In this document: positions 1 to 59,220 of the stretch, one piece after another | How positions within the stretch are numbered: position 1 is the stretch's first letter | Layout of the letters: each line of letters starts with the position of its first letter | Assembly: GCA_943735955.1 (NCBI GenBank) | Contig: OX030959.1 | Span: 72,501 to 136,500 of the forward strand | Direction of reading: 5' to 3' | DNA from: Piscicola geometra | Taxonomy: Eukaryota; Annelida; Clitellata; Hirudinida; Piscicolidae | DNA length: 64,000 nt | Notes under the pieces: generated by a model | What the model was told of the DNA's origin: nothing | Database searches by the model: none | Seen by the model: only the letters and a program-made list of their open reading frames with translations | Program-made: the position numbers and the translations under genes

Positions 1-381
1 ACTGAAAAAAACAAAGACAAGGATAATGGAAACAACAAAAAAGATAACAAAAGCGAAATGAAAAAAGTCGAAAAAAACGATCAAAAATTGAATGATGGAA
101 AAAATGACGACATGAAAAAAGAGGGAAAAAAAAATGACAAAAATTACGAAAAGCTCAAAGATGAAGAAATTAAAAACAAAACAAAAGAAGAAAAAAACAA
201 AAAAAAGCAAGAAAGCCAAAAAATGGTGAAAGAAATAATTGGAATAAATATAAACAAAGATAAAGATAAAGAAAAAAAAGAAGAAAAAACTAATATGGAA
301 ATTAACAAAAACAAACAAGAAAAAAAAAACGTAAGAGAAAAAGATAAAATATTAACAACAAAGAGCACAAAGAAAAAATAG
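1..381 (+). CDS. Lysine/asparagine-rich reading frame, open at left edge (partial, uncertain)
   Basis: Frame 1 is open from the first base to a TAG at 379-381, 126 codons in very A-rich DNA where TAA and TAG should be frequent. The product is almost wholly Lys, Glu, Asn and Asp with no recognisable domain. After the TAG the same frame stays open to a TAA at 547-549 and keeps a similar composition before ending in a less biased stretch (KYGWGLRCSQS). This could be the 3' exon of a gene lying to the left, a decayed copy of one, or simply A-rich low-complexity DNA. No splice site decides it. An overlapping His-rich frame at 518-715 is equally unproven. Confidence 0.3.
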   Translation, partial: TEKNKDKDNGNNKKDNKSEMKKVEKNDQKLNDGKNDDMKKEGKKNDKNYEKLKDEEIKNKTKEEKNKKKQESQKMVKEIIGININKDKDKEKKEEKTNMEINKNKQEKKNVREKDKILTTKSTKKK

Positions 382-549
382 ATAAGAAAAAAATTGGAAG
401 AAATATGTATAATAAAAGACAAAAACATTGGAAACATCAACAAAAGAATTAAACAAGTAATAAATAAAAATAGACAAAAGCAAGTTAAAGAAGGTGAAAA
501 ACCTTTAAAAAGGAAATATGGCTGGGGTCTCAGATGCAGCCAATCATAA

Positions 550-1925
550 TCATTATCTCCAACAACATCATCACCACTCCCGTACTCGTCATCATCATCA
601 TCATCATCATTCTCATACTCATTATAAACACCATGCTATTTCTAAGCGCAATGACATGCGCCAGTGGTTTTTGAACTTTTTGAAGAGCATGAATATATTA
701 AATACAGAAGAATAGTGATTGTCATTTTTCAAAATCAATCAATAAAAACTATTTGTATAGCGTTTTTTATCAAATTCAAAAAGGCTTTAAATAAGTTTGT
801 TGAAAAAGTGACCAGAACTAAGCTGAATTTATTTTTAAACATAAAAACCGTAAAATACTAATATATTCGTACACATTTAAATAATTGTTTTTTCCAATGC
901 ACCAAATTATAAGTATATTTCAACTAACTACGAAAAACTTTAAATCGATAAATATTGCAATATTTTTATGATAATCTTGCTTCTTTTGAATAAAACACAA
1001 TTTAATAGTTTTTATAGACCTCTTGAAAGACTAATTTAAATCTTTTTTTTTTTAATCTGAAGTTAAGTTTAAAAGAATAACTGGTAAATTAAAAAGAAAA
1101 AATTTCCGTTATTTTGCTATGAATGCTAACGAAATCTAATTAACTAATAATTTCATTAAAAAATATACTTTAAAATATACATAAAATGAATGGGCGGTGA
1201 TTCTGGGGGGGGGGTCTTGGAGTCAGGACTCCCCTATTTTTTTTAATGGGGGTCCACCTTAGTAGAGACCCCCCCCCCTCACTTTTTTCCATGTTTGTAT
1301 TCAAAAATTTCTATTTGGATATGAGCATAATCGTCAAGCATGGCATAAAAGTAAATGTTTATACAGTAATACATTGTGAGTATGTGTAGTGCCTTCGGAG
1401 TAGCCTTAAGTTAAAGCCTAAAGTTTCTGCTTTCAATTAGTTTTCAGCTTTACTTAGTTTTTTTTATTACAAGTGTAATCAAACATTTTCATTATTATAT
1501 AAAGGATTATTACATATTTGTCTATTTGTAATTTAACCTTATAAAATAATATCTTCAAAAGACAAAGTGTCATTAATCAATCAATCACAACTATTTCAAT
1601 AGCGCTTTCAAATAATTTTTTAAATAATACCGGTTTTATTCCTTTTCCAATATATGTATATATCTCAATTTAAATAAAAAAAACAATCAACCTTGATAAT
1701 CCAACCTAACCAATAAAAGACAAATTCAATTAAAACAATATAGTAAAGAATAGTTTTATTAAACTGAAATACTTTACAGTGTGAGTGTTGGACCGCTTTT
1801 GTAATGGTAATGAGAACTGACAGCTTGACAACAATAGCATGGTTGTCGAGGGAGTTTCGTGACAGTTCCACAAGAATAATGTGGAAAATGCAGCGCTGCG
1901 TCTTCGAACATTTTTTATATATAGT
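550..1925. other. AT-rich intergenic stretch
   Basis: No convincing gene. It holds a G-run/C-run inverted repeat at about 1205-1277 and two copies of a short dispersed repeat (about 727-775 and 1578-1620) that resembles the flank of the AATC microsatellite further right. Confidence 0.5.
1205..1277. repeat. Inverted repeat with G10-TCT and AGAGA-C10 arms
   Basis: A run of about ten G followed by TCT (from about 1205) is mirrored by AGAGAC followed by about ten C (ending near 1277). Between the arms are further short inverted pieces (GGAGTC with GACTCC). The arms could fold into a hairpin of roughly 70 nt. It could be the end of a small transposon or a chance composition; no target duplication was identified. 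Confidence 0.45.
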
Positions 1926-2298
<373 letters not shown>

Positions 2299-2340
2299 AT
2301 AAATTTCTATAGCGCTCTTTCCACAAATTCAAGAGTACAG
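2299..2340 (+). repeat. Dispersed short repeat with core TTTCTATAGCGCTC
   Basis: AATCAATC followed by AAATTTCTATAGCGCTCTTTCCA. Related copies, also beside AATC-type tetranucleotides, are at about 727-775 and 1578-1620 on the plus strand. One at about 33600-33640 lies on the minus strand beside a GTAT/ATAC tetranucleotide run. This looks like the 3' end of a small interspersed element with a tetranucleotide tail. Confidence 0.5.
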
Positions 2341-4307
2341 TAAATTTTTCATTTAATAAATTTTAAAATGATATATCGAAAAAATAAAAAGTCAGTAAGT
2401 AGAAAAACTTTTCTTCGCAAGAAATAAGTTATTTTAAAGTTTGGAAAGAAACAGACAAGTTATCCATTTGGCGAAATTTTACAAAATCTTCAAATATCTA
2501 TCCATTCGTTATTTTATTTGTTTTTACACTCACTCGTCCATCTTTCCATCCTCCATCCAGGCGCTCCTTCATTAGATTTCCATCAATACTTGTCGCATCA
2601 ACCGAATTAAAATAGATTTTGACGAAATTAAATCAAATTCAATTCGTCCGCCTGTCTTTTCCCCTCAGCATCAATTACTTGACACTACGTCTGCCCCCAA
2701 AACTTTCTTCGTGTCCATCAAAAATAGTCATGTTGATTTGTTAGAGAAATGATTCTTCATAAATAACAAACCCGCTTCTAGAGACTTTAATAAGAATTGC
2801 AACATTTAAAATTCAAACTATCATCAGTGAGGTAAAAATACAGATTCAAACGGCAAGAGTACCCACGTGTAGAGAAGCCTATACATTCCACTGGAAGAAA
2901 AGTACACCGCAGACATGCATTAAGAACCTTATAACTTTAGGAAAAAAATGTTTTTAAAAAATCATTCATAATACATTTGCAGGGTAGATTCCGGTGAGAT
3001 AGTGGTTAAGAGTTCTATACAGAAGTTCATTAACGCAAATAAGAGTGAGCAGCCAATTTGAAGATTTCTGAGCCTGAATGTTTGAGAAGAAGTAAGATCT
3101 GGCGTTGGCAAAGGCTTGGTCAGTTCCTAGAGTTCATTCTGAGAGAGGAAAAAATGTTGTCTGGTGATTAGAATGGAATGCCACTGGTTTTGGTGATGGG
3201 CAGTGACGATGACGGTGATGTCGAAAAGTGTTTTCAAAATGTTGATGGCGATGAAGAAGGAGGATTTAATGAAAAGCCTGAAAATTTTGACAAAAATAAA
3301 TACATTATATAGAAAAGATAATCAAGAAAATGATGATAGAGATTGCAATGATGAGTGTGATGAGATGGATAGGAATAAAATAGAACGAAGATAATTTATG
3401 ATAAACTAATAAGAAGTCCATATAATGATTGAAGGTGCCTTCGCTTGCATAATGCATGAGCCCCACTTGCCCGCATACCAAGCACTCTCTTCCCAATTGT
3501 CGCTCGAATGCGAAACTCTTAGACATATTCTTGCGTGTTTATGAAGGTGTAGATTCTAGTCTTTGGAAAAGTATTGGAAAAATATATATTTTTATAGAAT
3601 GATCGGAACAAAAGAATGTTGTAGATTTGATGGAATGCCTGGATTAAGCTTACTGCAAGTTTAAAGGGAATCCGAGCAGGAAGATAAAATATTGAAGAAT
3701 GAAGGGGTGATTATGAATGGGAAGAAATAAAAAGTGGTTTGTGGAAATTGCATCAAAGAAAAAAACATTTATAAATGAAAACAGAGCAAAGAAGAGAGTA
3801 AAAAAGAATAAAAAAAGAAGGGAGAGAATGAAAAGAATGAACTGAAAATAAAGGAATAGAAAAAAAAGAAAGAGAAGAATAGAGCGCTGAGAATCGGATG
3901 AGCAGTTTAAGCCCCAAGTTGAGCGTCGAAAGAATTTAAGAGGAATTAAAAGAAGAATTATGCTTATCCAGGAATGCTCGTAAGCTTTGAAACGTCTGAG
4001 AATTGCCCCGTTTAAAAGTGTTACGTCAAACAATTAACTATTCTAGAATCTAAGGTCTCAGTAGATTTCGAAGAGTTTGATGGATATTCGAAAAAAAGAA
4101 AAGATTCTGTTATGGAAAGGCGTGAAAAACAGTGAAAGAAAATAGAATACGATTGAGTTCAAATAGAAAATAGAATTAGAGCTTCAGTGTCGAATACGAT
4201 GCGACCAATGTATTTGATAAGCGAGAATTATGTCACAATAAGGGTCTTAACTTTTTGAAGGTTAGGAAGGATGAAATGATTGAAAATAAATTTTCTCAAA
4301 ACTGAGT
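2341..4307. other. Intergenic stretch without a recognisable gene
   Basis: Several short open frames on both strands (for example 3203-3394 plus, 3650-4033 minus) have repeat-like or hydrophobic low-complexity products and no supporting splice or domain signal. Around 2985-3020 there is a weak tRNA-like A-box string but no B box. Nothing else is supported. Confidence 0.5.
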
Positions 4308-4521
4308 ACCGTGAAATACCAACATCTTTGGACATTTTAAAATAATTATTTTTGGAATGTTTCGAAACATATTATTTCAATTAAATCTTATTAGGCGCAA
4401 TAGACCTTGAAGTTTTTGTTTCAAAAGTAGAAATTAATTTATAAATATGGGTTCAAACTACTTTTTTAAAATAGGAGTATCTCAAAACTATGGATGTCCA
4501 AAAATTATGGTATTTCACGGT
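4308..4521. mobile_element. MITE-like 214-bp inverted-repeat element
   Basis: The terminal inverted repeats begin ACCGTGAAATACCA at 4308 and end TGGTATTTCACGGT at 4521. Matching continues inward, after a short mismatch, through TTTGGACAT on the left and ATGTCCAAA on the right. The interior is AT-rich without a reading frame. The terminal 14 bp are a perfect inverted match. I could not fix a clear target-site duplication, so the superfamily is undetermined. Confidence 0.75.
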
Positions 4522-5058
4522 GGTTGAGCCTAAGAGAGTGGAAGTTTTGATCTTGGTAATCCATGTGAAAAGTCAAAAACATAAATTAAATTTCATTCAA
4601 CAGGTTTAAGGTAGAAAAGAAGTGGTAAGCAGAAAGAAACAACGGATAATTATTTAATGATTAATGATGAAATATTGAATTACTGCTATCAATTTAAAGA
4701 ATCGGTCGTTCATGGAAGATAGATTGATATTGGCATGCTTTTGTTAGAGACTTCTTGGTAAATGCAATTAAAGAAAGTCCACATTTCAATGAGAACCCTC
4801 CTTTAATGCCTTTATCTATTCATCCGTAGCAGATAAAGCTTCATACGCTGAAATCTCAAGTAAATCTCCAATGCTTATTTAAAGAATTATTCTCTAAATC
4901 GTTTCTATTTGCAATCGCATTAACTTCGCCATCTGAACAGAGCCTACTCCTTGTCAGCGAACCTCTCCACGCAAATCAAATCTTCTTTACTTCTGCCTTT
5001 ATGTACTTTTCATAATTACTATTTCGACTATGAGGATTTTAATTGTCGATATTAATAT

Positions 5059-34039
<28,981 letters not shown>

Positions 34040-37000
34040 AATTTTATTCCGTGTTTTATCTGTATTCTTTTATTGTTTTTTAAATTAAATATTACGAATT
34101 GTTACGTTGTGTGGAGGCATTGTCTTTCCAAGTGGAAGGCGTTTACGACAAAACTCGGATACATTGCAAGTAGTGAGAAACTTCGGCTTTTACAGAAACT
34201 GAATAGTGAGTTTTTGAAATTAAGAGAAAATGAATTTATTCTGAGAACGTCGTCAAATAGTTTTTTCAACTTAATTTATACAATATGGATTAAAAAACTC
34301 TTAGGTGCAGTAGTCGGTTCATCAATTAATCAATGAATTTACAAGTAAAAACAATTTTAAAGTTTAATTCAAAGCAGCGCTCAAAGGACAACTCTTTAAC
34401 TCTTATATACAAGTCTTCACTTCATGTCTCAGACGCTTCAAAGCTGTTAAGGAAACGACAATTTTCAATGCCTCGAGTTGTTCCTCACGAAGCTGCAGTG
34501 CTAATGCAATTGCCTCTCTGCCACAACACATTCGCACCCTTTCAATCGCCCTGCTCCAGCCCTTTCTATACTTCCAATGCACGCGTGTAGTTATATATAC
34601 ACGTGTGTGTGTTTTTGTGTTTGTGTGTGTGTGTTTGTGTGTGTGGGTATGTGTGTGTATGCGTGTGTGCATATGTGTGTGTGTGTATTTGTGTGTATAT
34701 TTGTGTGTGTATGCGTGTGTGTGTGTGCATGTGTGTATGCATGTGTGTGCATGTGTATATGCATATGTGTGCATGTGTGTATGCGTGTGTGTGTCTGTAA
34801 GTGCGAGTACTCTGTGCTACTGATTCTCAGCTTTCTTGATAGCAAAAACCTAGATTTGCAAAGAAAGCCCTGCCTAACATTATATATTTTTTTATGTAAA
34901 ACCATGAATTGACTTTTTAATTAATTAAAATCTGTATTTTTACGGTTCTCTGAACAAGCATTATGAATACAATTTTGGTGTCTGTCGCCTAGTCTGCACA
35001 CAAGAGGCACACGAGCACACCTCAAAAAGCATCGAACAATGTCTTGTGACGACGCGGCATTACGAGCGGATAATAGGGTATTTGCAGAGAATACTGAGAC
35101 GCTCATAAATAAAGCTCTCACGCTGACATTGTCTTGTGATGCATGCCTGGAAAGTCTTGCCGTTCCTCACGAATCACTCTTGCTTGCTAATTCTTTGCTA
35201 CAGCATGAAATGTAGAGAACAGAAGGTTTTGAGTTTGGTCCTATTGTTGTGAGGCTTAGAAACTGTATTCCCTGAATACTATTCAGTCTGCTTTTGTGTT
35301 AATATCTCGTAGTTTTGGCTGGAGACTGGAAACGTAGCAACCTTATCCTGTTTTGTATTTTTCTTTTCTTTTCATTGAATTGCATAATCCGGTTTATTAT
35401 CATTTAATACTGCATTTCTTTTTCCTTCGACGTCTTTTTTTCTCGTCATGTTTGCTCACGGTGTTTTGTTGAGAGGGTAGGCTTCGGCACGTGCGGCAGA
35501 TCAACAAACATCTCCACAAATATCCACGCCTTATCGAGCCTATGCTTCTTTATGGCTGTTGTAGTTGTTGTTTGCTGTTTGCTGTTCAGTGTTTTTTTTT
35601 TCAGTTTTGTATTTCCATTCTTGTTTTTCAACCTATTTTTATCTTTCTTTTGGTTCCGTGAGTTTGTTTCCCTGTGAAGTAGGTGAGTTGTTCATCACGA
35701 GTTGTTTGATGTGAGTGTGGTCAATGCTTTCAGATTTTATATATCTTTTTATCGTTATTTTTTAGATGCTTTTCCCGCTGTTATTTTGTTTGCTTTTATG
35801 AAAGTTGTTTTTTCGTTCTATCCAAAAAAACTATGGCAAATAAATTTATTTTTTTGGTCAAAGAGTCATTTATTTGAATATTTGTATCACATTTCTTGAT
35901 TAGCTTGAACCTTGAGTAACTAAAAAATTATCTAAATTATTTTTTATTCGACAGTTGTCGAGACAAAAACTCTATGTCCTTAAAGTATTCTTGAATTATC
36001 AAACAGTTATAACGTTCTATCTCAACTTGCATTTTTCGATGCGGTGAACTTCGAAACAGGTCTTTGCTTCACTACTCGAGCCCCCTTTCGTTTTAGACAT
36101 TTTCTTTGAAAGTTTTTTATACAATAACTTTTTTGTTTACCTGGTTTTTAGCTTTGAAGTCTACTAGAAAATTTAAGCTAAGATTTTTTTCAAACTAAAA
36201 CACTTCCATTAGTTCATTGAAAAAACATTTATCAAAAATTTAAATAAGCTTTCAAAAATTTTCAAAGAGCTGTCATTTATAAACTTTGCAAGACGCTGGT
36301 TTTTTGTGATTCAAGCCTTGAAACACCCACATGCACGCACACAAATGCACGCACGCAAGACTATAAAAGACGAGGGAAGTTCAAAGGTAAATGAGGAAAA
36401 AAATATCACGAAAAAATTTCTTACAGAAAAAGTGTTTTGAGTCTGAGCATTGGATGTTTTGAGAAATATTGTTTGACTCAAAAGTTTGAAGAAGTCTTGA
36501 GTACAAATTGTGGAATCATTAAAAGCATCACTGGTTGATTGGCACTTTCGCATCTTAGTTTTGAAATGAGTCTATAGCTTTTTAACGCTCTGAAAAGTTT
36601 GAAAAACAAGGCTTATTGGCTATACAGCAACTCTTCGAAGTTTGAAAAATAATTATTTTTAAATTTCATTGCCACCCTCGTCGTAAAACCCACAAAAGCG
36701 TCGTTAAAAAACCTATCCACACATCCTAATGAACATTCAAGCCATTTCAGATGCACTGGGTGCTGGTACTAAGTTAATAAAAAGTGATAATTGCTATTGA
36801 AAATGAATAAGTTAATAGGAAAAGATCGCTTTTGAAAGGATTGGCGATTTGTTAAAGATGCAGTGGCAGTTGGTTGTCTGAAACTGTTTCAAAAACTTCG
36901 AAAGGTATGAAATGATAAGGTCAATAAAATCTTTTTAATCACTTTTAATTAATAAAATAAAACATTAAAATTTTTGATAAAACAATTAAAATCAATTTTA

Positions 37001-38226
37001 AAATTATTTTTAAAACCGGATTGTTTTGACGTAATAAATATCGACGCACTATAACAGAAAGAAAAACGAAAGAATTATTTTGCGACAAAACTCCGATAAT
37101 CTATTAGCGATTTGTTACTTTTATGTTTTTTCTTTTTTTCTCTTTAGAAAGGGCTCCAAGACTCTATTGATCAGCCCAACATCCTCAATCATGTGCAGTT
37201 ATTCAAGCAAAAGCTTTCATGTGGTCAATGGGAACCGTTCTTTCTAATGAAAGGTTATTTAACTTCTTGGTCAAGCTTTTGTGTTGGTCAAAGATCTTAA
37301 CGGCTGGTCCAACCTTTGGAAGGCTGCAAGAAACGCTTTGAAAAGAAAAGGTGGTTTGCGACTAGAAAAGCTTTGGGAGGCGACTAGGTGAATCAGTGGA
37401 GATTGGTTTCATCCTCTTCGATGCTTTGATGGAGATGCAATGAATGATTTCCAAAAAGCACAATTTTTAATGATTAGTTATAATTTTATTATAATTAGTC
37501 TTTTTATTATTGAAACGGCTATTTTTTAACTATTATAATTTATATTAATAACTCAACTGTCAATACTAATTCATTTACAATTTACTTTTGAAACAACAAC
37601 TCAAACAGTAGCTCAATGTCTCTTAGGGATGCGTTGCCAGGTCCGTTTGCAACTCACCATTAGTTTCCCTTTTTCTGAACACTGCGGTATAATAAGGCCT
37701 TTTAGACATGTTTGCATCTATTTGTTTATCTTGTTACCAAATCTTTCTCCAAGCTCACCATCTGTCCATTTTACCACCCATAACCCATACTTCCCTTTTT
37801 TGTCCATTAGTCTATTCATTTATTTATTCATTCACTCTCTCGATCATTCACTCATTTATTCATTCATTTATTTTTCTTCATCTTTCCGTTTGTCGATCTT
37901 ATTTTTCATCCACCATTAATCCAATAAGTTTTTAAAACTCAATTATAAGATCTTGCAGGACTCATCTATCCAATTATATCTCAGTGATTCAAATCCTGAT
38001 TCTTCATTCATCAAAATAAGCACTTTCCAGGCCTCACTAACATCGAAAAACTTTTTATACATCGGAAATGTGATTCTATTTGTGTGACATATGAAATACG
38101 GTTTTGGTAACAAGCTAAAATGATCTAAAAAGGAAAACTACGTATTAAAAGCTTGATTGTTTGTCCTTTGAACTCCGCTTCTTTTTTTTATTTTCACTAT
38201 CAATTTTCCTCCTCATTGCAGCAAAC
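34040..38226. other. Divergent intergenic region between the receptor and HCN genes
   Basis: The two start codons point away from each other across 4.2 kb, so promoters or 5' UTR exons of both genes should lie here. A GT-rich tract (34600-34800) is about 560 bp upstream of the receptor start. A short Cys-containing minus-strand frame (34921-35121) has no supported assignment. The HCN start exon is preceded by a good acceptor (CCTCCTCATTGCAG at 38221), implying a 5' UTR exon somewhere in this region. Confidence 0.5.
34600..34800 (+). repeat. Degenerate (GT)n tract
   Basis: TG dinucleotides with frequent TATG and TTTG interruptions; long Cys-Val frames here are artefacts. Confidence 0.9.
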
Positions 38227-57072
<18,846 letters not shown>

Positions 57073-57448
57073 AGAATTGACTTTTCAAGATTGTCATTAA
57101 TTTCTAGTCAGAGTGACGTTGGTTTATGATGTTAAAACTTCTGTATACCGTGATACAAAACCCTTAATGTTCAGACGAAAATATTTGGATAAATACATCC
57201 GATATTACAATTGAAAGATCTCACTGTGTCGAATGGCGGTTTTGCGTATTTTTTATTTGATTTAATCTAAATAATTAAATTTTTGTGAAAATTATTTAAA
57301 GAAATTATATTCAAACAAAAATTTATGATTTAAAAAAAAAAAGATTAACTACAGACCGTTCATTTTATACAGTAAAACTTCAGTTCATTAAATTTTGAAA
57401 TTTAGGTCTGCTTTTACTATTTTTTCAGATTTAAAATTACTTTGAACT

Positions 57449-58213
57449 ATGATGCAAACTGATAATGAAGAAAAAGTTCAAGTATGATATAATTATTTTC
57501 AACATTTAAAAAATGTCTAATTCACTCCTAAAACTTTTGGATTGTATTTTCTACATTAATGTATCTGATACATGATATCAAACTCACAGAAAATGAAATC
57601 CGAATTACACTTTGCAATAAAAAAAGTGAGTCAATCTTTAGAAGAATCAGAGAGTGTCAAAATTGACTCAAAGGTTTCTGCGGCACTCACAGAGACCACA
57701 TACTCCTTCATGGAAAACCTTGCAAGGGACTTGGAACTCTTCGCAAAGTTAAATTAGAACAATTCATGTTTTTGAATTTTTAAACATTTGATTTTTTTCA
57801 ACGAAGACATTCCAAGCGTAAATACATCAATAACGAAGATGTCTTCTTGGCTGTCAGAAAAAATCCACAACTGGTGAGTGATTTAGCAGCCTGCAAAACT
57901 CATAAAAACAATTTTCAAATATAATTTATTTACAAAACTGCTTATCTGTCAATCATACAACCATTGCATAATATGCAATTTTACATGACAAATCAGTTCA
58001 TATTTGATTAGAATTAATATTGGTACTTCTAAATCTAACAGTCAGTTTTTAAGTGTTCAATCACATGTTATAAGTGTTGTTGTAACGTGAAATCACCAAA
58101 CCCATGAATGAACAAAGCAAAGTGTGCTTAGGAGTGAAGCGAGCGAGATGGCGTCAAGCAAGAAGACTGTCAAAGACAGCGATAACAATGCTAGCACCTC
58201 TACTAACGTCTAA
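57449..58213 (+). CDS. CENPS: CENP-S / MHF1 histone-fold protein (4 exons)
   Basis: Exons 57449-57481, 57590-57747, 57807-57873, 58118-58213 join in phase to 117 codons plus TAA. The histone fold is clear: alpha-1 (LHFAIKKVSQSLEE), alpha-2 (SAALTETTYSFMENLARDLELFAK) and, across an exon junction, loop 2/alpha-3 (HSKRKYINNEDVFLAVRKNPQL), matching the ENFAKDLEMFA/INTEDV pattern of vertebrate CENP-S. CENP-S pairs with CENP-X, acting in the CENP-T-W-S-X kinetochore complex and with FANCM at stalled forks. The last exon gives a short Ser/Lys tail (SSKKTVKDSDNN). Length is close to the family's usual 120-140. A second in-frame ATG is the next codon. The gene starts 376 bp after the HCN stop. The last exon boundary is the least certain. 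Confidence 0.85.
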
Positions 58214-59101
58214 TTGATGCGCCTGTTACTTGTCTATGTGTAAGCCATCCGTTATAATTTCCTATCATCATCATATGCACCATCATCCAAACATTCCGTA
58301 ACACTGCATCAACATATCATCCATCAGAATACAGACGTCTCAATTACTTTTCTTTTATTTACAATACAATTTAGATGGAAGGAAATAATTACAGCATTTG
58401 AAACCCTTAGTGGGCGTGTGATTTGAGTGAATGGCTTATTAAAGTGATTCGTGAGAGATAAACGATATAAATCATCAGTGAAAAAACAAGAAAAAAAATT
58501 AAATAAAAATCTTTTTCTAGAGAAAACACCAAACGAGAAGAACGCAGACAACGTGGCTACCAGAGCCAGAAAAGAATGGTAAACTAAAGTAACATTAATT
58601 TAAATGAAGGGCGTATCAGTTAGCTCGCTTTTATGAGCATCCCAATGCGCTTCTGAGGAAAGTCTATCAAAACGGATGGCGTTATATAAATATTTGATTA
58701 AGCGTTACATGATCAATGTGTGCAGCAGGGTGCACGTGATGAAGCGGAAGCTTCTTCAGTTGTTAGTGAAGGGTGGATGAGGTGCATCACTGAAGCCACC
58801 AAAGAATACGCCATGAAGGAGGTACACAGTGTGCTGCTTGATGACAGAAGGGATGATGAAGCATAATGCTCCAGAGGATATTTGTCGTCGTTATGCTGTT
58901 GCCACTCATCTTGCATGCGTCCATGCAAACACTCTCACTCTGAGGACCTCCCAAAATCCTACAAGCGTTCAGTAAACTTCAAAATTCTAGTCCTCAAAGA
59001 CAGACCCCCTTTGAAACTTCCACTCAAACAACTTACTACCCTACCACAGTCAGTCTCGATTTTTCTACTACCCTCGGACTACAGAAGCAGCATCAACGTC
59101 G
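58214..59101. other. Convergent intergenic region between CENP-S and BET genes
   Basis: This should hold the 3' UTRs of both genes. It also contains coding-like plus-strand pieces: one at about 58531-58578 after CTTTTTCTAG, one at 58621-58690, and one at 58731-58866 ending in TAA with an acidic helical product (CITEATKEYAMKEVHSVLLD). They may be alternative 3' exons of CENP-S or an unrecognised small gene, or chance openings in the BET 3' UTR. Confidence 0.35.
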
Positions 59102-59220
59102 TCAGCCCGGCTCGGAGTCGCTGGCGTTGCTCGAAGTTGCGGAAGTGTCGCTGTCTGACGACTCACTGCTCGAACTGGAGTCGCTCAGACGGGAAGCTGC
59201 TTGAGCACTTGGTCTGCCTC
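59102..59220 (-). CDS. BRD2/3/4-like: BET terminal exon: Ser/Asp-rich SEED-type C-terminus
   Basis: Acceptor CATCCATCCTAG; 39 codons ending DSEPG and TGA at 59104-59102. The Ser/Glu/Asp-rich end corresponds to the SEED region of BET proteins. It joins in phase 1 to the exon ending QSKPG. The intron before it contains the 1.45-kb hAT element. Confidence 0.85.

Noticed and set aside
2985..3060. tRNA-like A-box string (GAGATAGTGGTTAAGAG)
   Set aside because: No B box or acceptor-stem pairing found; not called a tRNA or SINE.
34921..35121. Minus-strand frame with a PAN-like cysteine spacing
   Set aside because: The resemblance is too weak and no splice path joins it to the receptor start exon.
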